Of a stretch of 11,838 nt of DNA, positions 6,868-11,838 are shown in pieces. The notes beneath the pieces were generated by a model that had not been told where the DNA came from, searched no databases, and was given only the letters and a program-made list of their open reading frames with translations. Position numbers and translations under genes: made by a program. The DNA is from Bacillota bacterium (GTDB taxonomy: Bacteria > Bacillota > Clostridia > Peptostreptococcales > Anaerovoracaceae). Location: positions 1 through 11,838 of the forward strand of contig JAEENW010000190.1 of the NCBI GenBank assembly GCA_016283945.1, in the 5' to 3' direction. Position 1 is the first letter of the stretch. Each line of letters opens with the position of its first letter.

Positions 6868-7569
6868 ATGGCCAAAAAAGGTAAGAAGTATCAGGATGCG
6901 GCAAAGCTCATAAACAGAGCTGAGCTGTACGACATCGAGCCCGCGTTCGAGCTGCTCCCCAAGACAGCGGTCGCGAAGTTCGATGAGACCGTCGAAGCTC
7001 ACTTCAAGATGGGACTCGACGGAAGACACGCCGATCAGCAGATCAGAGGCGCGGTAGTCCTCCCCCACGGAACGGGCAAGACCAAGAGAGTGCTCGTGTT
7101 CGCTAAGGGCGAGAAGGCTCACGAGGCCGAGGACGCCGGTGCTGATTTCGTCGGCGCTGAAGAGCTTGCTCAGAAGATCCAGCAGGAGAGCTGGTTCGAC
7201 TTCGACGCAGTCATCGCTACCCCGGACATGATGGGCGTAGTCGGAAGGCTGGGAAGGATCCTCGGTCCCAAGGGACTCATGCCTAACCCCAAGTCCGGCA
7301 CCGTCACCATGAACGTAGCTCAGGCTATCTCCGAGATCAAGGCTGGTAAGGTCGAGTATCGTCTGGACAAGAGCAACATCGTTCACACCTCGATCGGTAA
7401 GGCCTCGTTCGGAAGCCAGAAGCTCCAGGAGAACTTCATGGCCCTGCTCGAAGCCATTATCAAGGCAAAGCCGGCAGCAGCCAAGGGACAGTACATCAGA
7501 TCGGCTTCCATCGCCACCACCATGGGCCCTGGAATCAAGCTGAATCCGCAGAAGCTCAACCTGGGCTAA
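6868..7569 (+). CDS. rplA: 50S ribosomal protein L1
   Basis: Protein of the mobile L1 stalk that binds 23S rRNA and moves deacylated tRNA out of the E site; also a translational repressor of its own mRNA in many bacteria. It has 233 residues, typical. It starts MAKKGKKYQDAAKL and contains the family signature around GRLGRILGPKGLMPNPKSGT (residues 126-145). An AGGAGG site at 6855-6860 supports the start. Codon use is that of a highly expressed gene. The stop codon leads straight into the L10 leader of the next pair. Confidence 0.97.
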   Translation: MAKKGKKYQDAAKLINRAELYDIEPAFELLPKTAVAKFDETVEAHFKMGLDGRHADQQIRGAVVLPHGTGKTKRVLVFAKGEKAHEAEDAGADFVGAEELAQKIQQESWFDFDAVIATPDMMGVVGRLGRILGPKGLMPNPKSGTVTMNVAQAISEIKAGKVEYRLDKSNIVHTSIGKASFGSQKLQENFMALLEAIIKAKPAAAKGQYIRSASIATTMGPGIKLNPQKLNLG

Positions 7570-7573
7570 GGCG

Positions 7574-7666
7574 AAAGGCCGGATCGTAAACGCAAAACAG
7601 AATATAAAACTGTAGACAGCAGGTGGATCCGCAGAGATCCTTAATATCCAGCCGAGGTTACGATTC
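7574..7666 (+). ncRNA. Ribosomal protein L10 leader (cis-regulatory RNA)
   Basis: The conserved block TCCTTAATATCC.GCCGAGG (7638-7657) just ahead of rplJ is the hallmark of the L10 leader found in Bacillota. Supporting pairings are a closing stem GGATCGTAA (7581-7589) with TTACGATTC (7658-7666), nine pairs including one G-U; an inner hairpin GGATC (7625-7629) with GATCC (7636-7640); and GCAGG (7619-7623) with CCAGC (7648-7652), which here contains an A-A mismatch. In the known system the L10-L7/L12 complex binds this RNA and lowers expression of rplJ-rplL. Confidence 0.85.
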
Positions 7667-7675
7667 ATAAATCAG

Positions 7676-7716
7676 AGCCTTTTCAGTCTGCAACAAACCG
7701 AAAAGGCTTTCTTTTC
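7676..7716 (+). terminator. Attenuator terminator between L10 leader and rplJ
   Basis: AGCCTTTTC (7676-7684) pairs perfectly with GAAAAGGCT (7700-7708), followed by the T-rich run TTCTTTT (7709-7715). It lies ten bases after the L10 leader closing stem and before the rplJ ribosome binding site, as expected of a transcription attenuator controlled by the leader. AAAGGC at 7574-7579 could pair with GCCTTT at 7677-7682 as a competing structure. Confidence 0.75.
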
Positions 7717-7742
7717 ACCAGAGAAAGCCGGAAAGGAGAAAA

Positions 7743-8240
7743 ATGTCAGTAGAAAGCATCAAGATCAAGTCCGCCATCGTGGACGAGATCAAGGAAAAGC
7801 TTGACAGAGCCGAGTCTCTGGTAGTCATCGACTACATGGGAACGACTGTAGAACAGGCCACCTCTATGAGAGCGCAGATGCGCGAGGCAGGCGTTGACTA
7901 TACAGTTTACAAGAACACTCTCATGGCCAGGGCTGTCGAAGGCACGAAGTTCGAAGCGATCAAGGACCATCTCTCCGGTCCCTCCGCGTTCGCCATCAGC
8001 TTCGACGACGCCATCGCCCCTGCCAGAGTCTGCGCCAAGTGCATCAAGGACTTCGACAAGATGTCCTTCAAGGCCGGCGTGGTCGAGGGAGTCTACTACG
8101 ACGCTGAGGGTCTCCAGACTCTCGCTTCCATCCCCTCCAGAGACGAGCTCATCGCCAAGTTCATGGGCAGCATTCAGAGCCCGCTCGGCAAGTTCGTCCG
8201 CACGCTTCAGGCGGTCGCGGACGCCAAGGCCGCTCAGTAA
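7743..8240 (+). CDS. rplJ: 50S ribosomal protein L10
   Basis: Base of the ribosomal stalk: the N-terminal globular domain binds 23S rRNA near L11, and the C-terminal helix carries dimers of L7/L12. It has 165 residues, usual for the family. Typical features are SLVVIDYMGTTVEQATSMR (residues 25-43), YTVYKNTLMARA (53-64) and the L7/L12-binding C-terminal helix from about residue 135, ending AVADAKAAQ. An AAGGAG site at 7733-7738, only four bases from the ATG, supports the start. It is preceded by the L10 leader, through which its own product is expected to feed back. Confidence 0.97.
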   Translation: MSVESIKIKSAIVDEIKEKLDRAESLVVIDYMGTTVEQATSMRAQMREAGVDYTVYKNTLMARAVEGTKFEAIKDHLSGPSAFAISFDDAIAPARVCAKCIKDFDKMSFKAGVVEGVYYDAEGLQTLASIPSRDELIAKFMGSIQSPLGKFVRTLQAVADAKAAQ

Positions 8241-8256
8241 GAAGTATTTCATCGCG

Positions 8257-8274
8257 TTCGCCGTTTAGGGCGAA
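8257..8274 (+). other. Short hairpin in the rplJ-rplL gap
   Basis: TTCGCC (8257-8262) pairs with GGCGAA (8269-8274) around GTTTAG. There is no T tract. Because L7/L12 is made in several-fold excess over L10, this may be an mRNA processing or stability site, but nothing in the sequence proves it. Confidence 0.3.
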
Positions 8275-8302
8275 GAATGTGTAATCAAGGAGAAATCAGA
8301 AA

Positions 8303-8665
8303 ATGACACATGCAGAGATTATCGAGGCCATCAAGGGCATGACCGTACTTGAGCTCAACGAGCTCGTAAAGGCTTGCGAAGAGGAGTTCGGCGTTTCCGC
8401 TGCCGCTCCCGTAGCCGTCGCCGCCGCCGGCGCCGCTCCCGAAGCTGAGACCAAGGATGAGTTCAACGTCATCCTCGCCGAAGTCGGCGCTGAGAAGATC
8501 AAGGTCATCAAGGTCGTCCGTGAGATCACCGGACTCGGCCTGAAGGAGGCTAAGGAGCTCGTAGACAAGGCTCCGTCCACCGTTAAGGAAGCCGTTCCCA
8601 CCGCTGAGGCTGAAGCCCTCAAGAAGCAGCTCGAGGAAGTTGGAGCTAAGGTTGAGCTCAAGTAG
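8303..8665 (+). CDS. rplL: 50S ribosomal protein L7/L12
   Basis: Flexible stalk protein, present in four or more copies per ribosome, that recruits and stimulates translational GTPases. It has 120 residues, standard. The N-terminal dimerisation helices (1-32) are followed by an Ala/Pro-rich hinge (33-49) and the globular C-terminal domain (51-120) with the factor-binding stretch EKIKVIKVVREITGLGLKEA (64-83). An AAGGAG site at 8287-8292 lies ten bases before the ATG. All of its lysines are AAG, a useful yardstick for the most highly expressed genes of this genome. A strong hairpin follows before rpoB. Confidence 0.97.
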   Translation: MTHAEIIEAIKGMTVLELNELVKACEEEFGVSAAAPVAVAAAGAAPEAETKDEFNVILAEVGAEKIKVIKVVREITGLGLKEAKELVDKAPSTVKEAVPTAEAEALKKQLEEVGAKVELK

Positions 8666-8684
8666 CGAAGCCTTCTGAAACAAC

Positions 8685-8726
8685 AAAAGGGTTGTCCGCA
8701 GCGGGCAACCCTTTTGGTGTTCTTTT
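8685..8726 (+). terminator. Leaky terminator/attenuator between rplL and rpoB
   Basis: AAAAGGGTTGTCCG (8685-8698) and CGGGCAACCCTTTT (8702-8715) form a 14-pair stem (one G-U) with the three-base loop CAG. What follows is GGTGTTCTTTT rather than a clean T run, so termination should be partial. A partial terminator at this exact place is known in E. coli, where it lets L7/L12 be made in excess of the polymerase subunits. No new promoter is obvious in the 125-base gap, so rpoB is probably transcribed by read-through. Confidence 0.75.
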
Positions 8727-8790
8727 CGATGAGGTTAAAAATCGCCTCTGAGAATACAAAAATGCGAAAATTCCACAAGGAGGGAAAATA

Positions 8791-11700
8791 ATGCCAAAGC
8801 CGATCTACGTAGGCAAAACAAAGCGCATGAGCTACTCGAAGATAGACGCGGTACTGCCCATGCCTAACCTCATAGACATCCAGAGGGCCTCCTACGACTG
8901 GTTTATCAAGGAGGGACTCGCCGAGGTCTTCGAGGATATTTCCCCGATAAGAGACTATGCAGACAACCTCGCTCTGGAGTTCGTCGACTACGAGCTCTCG
9001 GACGAGACTAAATATGATCAGGAGGAGTGCAAGGAGCGCGACGCCACCTACGCTGCTCCCCTCAAGGTGCGCGTAAGGCTCATCAATCAGGAGACCGGAA
9101 AGGTCATCGAGCAGGAGGTCTTCATGGGAGACTTCCCGGTCATGACCGAGAAGGGCACCTTCATCTACAACGGCGCTGAGCGTGTCGTCGTGACCCAGCT
9201 GGTCAGGTCGCCGGGACCCTACTTCTCCGTGACCACCGACAAGTCCAACAACAAGCTCTTCAGCTCTCAGATCATCCCCAACAGAGGAGCCTGGCTCGAG
9301 TACGAGACCGACGCCGGCCTCTCTCTTTCCGTGCGCGTGGACAGGACCAGAAAGCAGCCCATCACCACGATACTCAGGGCCCTCGCCGGCAGATCCGTCG
9401 AGGAGAAGGTCGAGGCTGAGAAGCGCAAGAACCCCGGCATCAGCGAAGAGGATCTCAAAAAGAAGGTAAGAAGGTACGGCGAGTTCAGGACCGAAGCCGC
9501 CTCCACCCTCTACGAGGGCACCAACGCCGAGATCGTCGAGCTCTTCGGAGACAACAAGAGGCTCGCTGATACCTTCGAAAAGGATACCACCCAGAACTTC
9601 GAGCAGGGCCTCAAGGACATCTACAGGAAGCTGCGTCCCGGCGAGCCCGCCACGTTCGAAAGCTCCTACGACCTCATCGAGGCTCTGTTCTTCGACGCCA
9701 AGAGATACGATCTGGCGAAGGTCGGAAGGTATAAATACAACAAGAAGCTCGGCATCAGGAACAGGCTCGCGGGCTGCGTCCTGGCTGACGACGTCTTCGA
9801 TCCCCTCACCGGCGAGCTGCTCTTCGAGGCGGGCGCCAGGATGAGCAGGGAGGACGCCGCAAAGGTCGAGAACGCCGGCGTCGAGTGGGTGCTCGTCAAG
9901 AGCAGGACCCGCGACGGCGGCACCGTCAAGATCATCGGAAACAACTTCGTGAGCCTCAGCGCCTTCCTCGCCGGCACCCCGTACGCGGGTCTGGACGTGA
10001 AGGCCGCCAAGCTCCCGGTCGAGGCTTTCTTCCCCGCGCTCAGAGCGGTCTACGACAAGTGGTCCGCCGAGCATCCGGGCGGAGGCATCGGCAAGGACGA
10101 AGCTGAATTCATCGATTACATGTACTCCAGAAGGAACGTGCTCTCCCCGAAGCACCTCATCCTCGACGATGTGGTCGCTTCCGTAAGCTACTTCCTCGGA
10201 CTCGAGGACGGCATCGGAGCCGTCGACGACATCGACCACCTCGGCAACAGAAGGCTGAGGACCGTCGGAGAGCTGCTGCAGAACCAGTTCCGCATCGGAC
10301 TCGCCAGGATGGAGAGAGTCGTCAAGGAGAGGATGACCATCCAGGACGTGGAGGCCACCACCCCGCAGAACCTCATCAACATCAGGCCCGTGACCGCGGC
10401 TATCAAGGAGTTCTTCGGATCCTCCCAGCTGTCCCAGTTCATGGACCAGACCAACCCGCTCGCCGAGCTCACTCACAAGAGAAGGCTCTCCGCGCTGGGC
10501 CCCGGCGGACTCTCCAGAGAGAGGGCCGGATTCGAGGTCAGAGACGTACACCACTCCCACTACGGCCGCATGTGCCCGATCGAGTCGCCTGAAGGTCCGA
10601 ACATCGGACTGATCGGCTCGCTCACCACCTACGGAGTGATCAACGAATACGGTTTCATAGAGACCCCCTACAGGAAGGTCGACAGGCAGACCGGCATCGT
10701 GACGACCGATATCGACTACCTCACCGCCGACGAGGAGGAGGACCTGATCATCGCCCAGGCCAACGAGCCGCTCGATGAGGAAGGCCGCTTCGTCAACGCC
10801 AAGGTCCTCGCCAGAGGCTCCCTCGGAGAAGTTGACCTCCACGCCAGAGAGACCGTCGACTACATGGACGTCTCCCCGCGCCAGGTAGTGTCCATCGGTA
10901 CCGCGATGATCCCGTTCCTTGAGAACGACGACGCGAACCGCGCCCTGATGGGATCCAACATGCAGCGCCAGGCTGTTCCTCTTCTTGTGACGGAATCGCC
11001 TGTCGTCGCGACCGGCATGGAGTATAAAGCCGCCTGTGATTCGGGCACGGTCCCGTTGGCCGAGGACGACGGTGTCGTCACAAAAGTAACGGCCGACTCG
11101 ATCACGATCCAGTATAAAGAGCTTGGCGAGACAACGCATAAGCTTCTGAAATTCGCCCGCAGCAACCAGGGTACCTGCATCAACCAGCGCCCGATCGTTT
11201 CTGTCGGTGAAAAAGTGAAAAAGAACGACCCGATCGCCGACGGCGCGTCCACTTCGATGGGTGAGATCTCCCTGGGCAAGAACGTGCTTATCGGCTTTAT
11301 GACCTGGGAAGGCTACAACTATGAAGACGCTGTCCTGATCAACGAGCGCCTCGTCCGCGATGACGTCTTTACATCCATCCATATCGAGGAATACGAAGTC
11401 GAAGCCCGTGATACAAAACTCGGGCCGGAAGTCATCACGAGAGATATCCCGTCCTCCAACACCAACGAGATCGCGGACCTTGATGAACGAGGGATCATTC
11501 GCGTCGGCGCGGAAGTCAGAGCGGGGGATATCCTTGTCGGCAAACTGACGCCGAAAGGCGAGACGGATCCCACGCCTGAAGAAAGACTGCTCCGTGCGAT
11601 CTTCGGCGAGAAATCCAGAGAGGTAAGAAACACTTCGCTCCGTGTACCGCACGGTGAGAGCGGCATCATCGTCGATGTTAAGGTCTTCACCCGTGAAAAC

Positions 11701-11838
11701 GGCGACGAGCTGGCGCCGGGCGTCAACATGGTCGTCCGCTGCTATATCGCGCAGAAGAGAAAGATCTCCGTCGGCGATAAAATGGCGGGCCGCCACGGCA
11801 ACAAAGGCGTCGTTTCCCGTATCCTCCCGCAGGAGGAC
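8791..11838 (+). CDS. rpoB: DNA-directed RNA polymerase subunit beta (3' end outside window)
   Basis: Beta subunit of RNA polymerase. The frame stays open for 1016 codons to the window edge; the C-terminal ~200 residues are missing. AAGGAGG at 8777-8783 sets the ATG at 8791. It starts MPKPIYVGKTKRMSYSKIDA. The rifampicin pocket is at 543-569 (GSSQLSQFMDQ, THKRRLSALGPGGL) with Asp552, His562 and Ser567 as in sensitive enzymes (E. coli 516, 526, 531). Active-site-side motifs MCPIESPEGPNIGLI, EGYNYEDAV and SVGDKMAGRHGNKGV are intact. About 40 residues between 387 and 450 seem extra compared with Bacillus subtilis. Codon use switches abruptly at about 10954-10980 (residues 722-730), so the last ~286 codons may come from another lineage. 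The B. subtilis neighbour ybxB is absent between rplL and rpoB. Confidence 0.96.
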   Translation, partial: MPKPIYVGKTKRMSYSKIDAVLPMPNLIDIQRASYDWFIKEGLAEVFEDISPIRDYADNLALEFVDYELSDETKYDQEECKERDATYAAPLKVRVRLINQETGKVIEQEVFMGDFPVMTEKGTFIYNGAERVVVTQLVRSPGPYFSVTTDKSNNKLFSSQIIPNRGAWLEYETDAGLSLSVRVDRTRKQPITTILRALAGRSVEEKVEAEKRKNPGISEEDLKKKVRRYGEFRTEAASTLYEGTNAEIVELFGDNKRLADTFEKDTTQNFEQGLKDIYRKLRPGEPATFESSYDLIEALFFDAKRYDLAKVGRYKYNKKLGIRNRLAGCVLADDVFDPLTGELLFEAGARMSREDAAKVENAGVEWVLVKSRTRDGGTVKIIGNNFVSLSAFLAGTPYAGLDVKAAKLPVEAFFPALRAVYDKWSAEHPGGGIGKDEAEFIDYMYSRRNVLSPKHLILDDVVASVSYFLGLEDGIGAVDDIDHLGNRRLRTVGELLQNQFRIGLARMERVVKERMTIQDVEATTPQNLINIRPVTAAIKEFFGSSQLSQFMDQTNPLAELTHKRRLSALGPGGLSRERAGFEVRDVHHSHYGRMCPIESPEGPNIGLIGSLTTYGVINEYGFIETPYRKVDRQTGIVTTDIDYLTADEEEDLIIAQANEPLDEEGRFVNAKVLARGSLGEVDLHARETVDYMDVSPRQVVSIGTAMIPFLENDDANRALMGSNMQRQAVPLLVTESPVVATGMEYKAACDSGTVPLAEDDGVVTKVTADSITIQYKELGETTHKLLKFARSNQGTCINQRPIVSVGEKVKKNDPIADGASTSMGEISLGKNVLIGFMTWEGYNYEDAVLINERLVRDDVFTSIHIEEYEVEARDTKLGPEVITRDIPSSNTNEIADLDERGIIRVGAEVRAGDILVGKLTPKGETDPTPEERLLRAIFGEKSREVRNTSLRVPHGESGIIVDVKVFTRENGDELAPGVNMVVRCYIAQKRKISVGDKMAGRHGNKGVVSRILPQED
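10954..10980 (+). other. Codon-usage breakpoint (chimeric junction) inside rpoB
   Basis: Upstream in rpoB, Lys is AAG in about 37 of 41 codons, AGG is common (about 25 uses) and GGA is frequent, the last at 10951. From 10981 on, Lys is AAA in 12 of 18, AGG is absent among 19 arginines, GGA is absent among 26 glycines, ATA is absent, and Thr shifts from ACC to ACG/ACA. The change happens within the highly conserved peptide SNMQRQAVPLL, with the frame kept. Counts were made by hand. Confidence 0.75.

Noticed and set aside
5450..6904. Minus-strand open frame of 484 codons opposite secE, nusG and rplK
   Set aside because: Its translation is an Asp/Leu/Gly-rich antisense string with no recognisable domain, and it covers three well-identified genes on the + strand.
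10417..10497. Possible rifampicin-resistance substitution in the rpoB hot spot
   Set aside because: All the key positions I could align (equivalents of E. coli Gln513, Asp516, His526, Ser531) carry the wild-type residue.
8296..11796. A very long minus-strand open frame (about 1166 codons) opposite rplL and rpoB
   Set aside because: Over rpoB it is exactly codon-aligned with the sense frame, so it stays open because rpoB avoids the sense codons TTA, CTA and TCA. Its translation looks like low-complexity antisense protein, and rpoB is unmistakable on the other strand.
1..11838. Search for CRISPR arrays, insertion sequences, phage genes, toxin-antitoxin pairs or tandem repeats
   Set aside because: No repeated units, inverted terminal repeats, transposase or integrase motifs were seen; the window is filled by conserved transport and housekeeping genes with short gaps.

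Overview
The window is a stretch of bacterial chromosome, GC-rich, with every convincing gene on the + strand. The order rpmG-secE-nusG-rplK-rplA-rplJ-rplL-rpoB, an L10-type mRNA leader ahead of rplJ, strong AGGAGG-type ribosome binding sites and the RpoB sequence all suggest a Clostridia-like Bacillota. The genus cannot be named from sequence alone. The metabolic genes use AGG (Arg) and ATA (Ile) freely, while the ribosomal protein genes nearly avoid ATA, which looks like ordinary expression-linked codon bias.

Region 1 (1-3650) holds four tightly packed genes of a branched-chain amino acid ABC importer: permeases LivH and LivM, then ATPases LivG and LivF, ending in a hairpin-plus-T terminator. 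The substrate-binding protein is not in the window and probably lies upstream of base 1. Region 2 (3651-5120) is a single-gene unit: a TTGACA-type promoter, a 12-helix major facilitator transporter of unknown substrate, and a strong GC hairpin after the stop codon.

Region 3 (5160-11838) is the core transcription-translation cluster. A good promoter (TTGACA, 17 bp, TATCTT) precedes rpmG (L33), secE and nusG, followed by rplK/rplA (L11/L1), rplJ/rplL (L10 and L7/L12) and rpoB, which runs off the right edge. Three RNA control points are visible: a candidate L1-binding hairpin before rplA, an L10 leader with a terminator-like hairpin before rplJ, and a 14-bp hairpin with a poor U tract between rplL and rpoB. 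Together these would let L1 and L10 limit their own synthesis and let the cell make more L7/L12 than RNA polymerase.

The most notable anomaly is inside rpoB. The reading frame is intact to the window edge, but codon choice changes abruptly at about 10954-10980, within one of the most conserved stretches of the protein. Upstream, Lys is almost always AAG, Arg is often AGG and Gly often GGA. Downstream, Lys is mostly AAA, AGG disappears, and none of 26 glycines uses GGA. The last ~860 bases therefore seem to come from a different lineage, either through a chimeric assembly (the simpler explanation) or through homologous recombination inside rpoB. I found no phage, IS, CRISPR, defence or otherwise novel multigene system; apart from the rpoB junction this is conserved housekeeping DNA.
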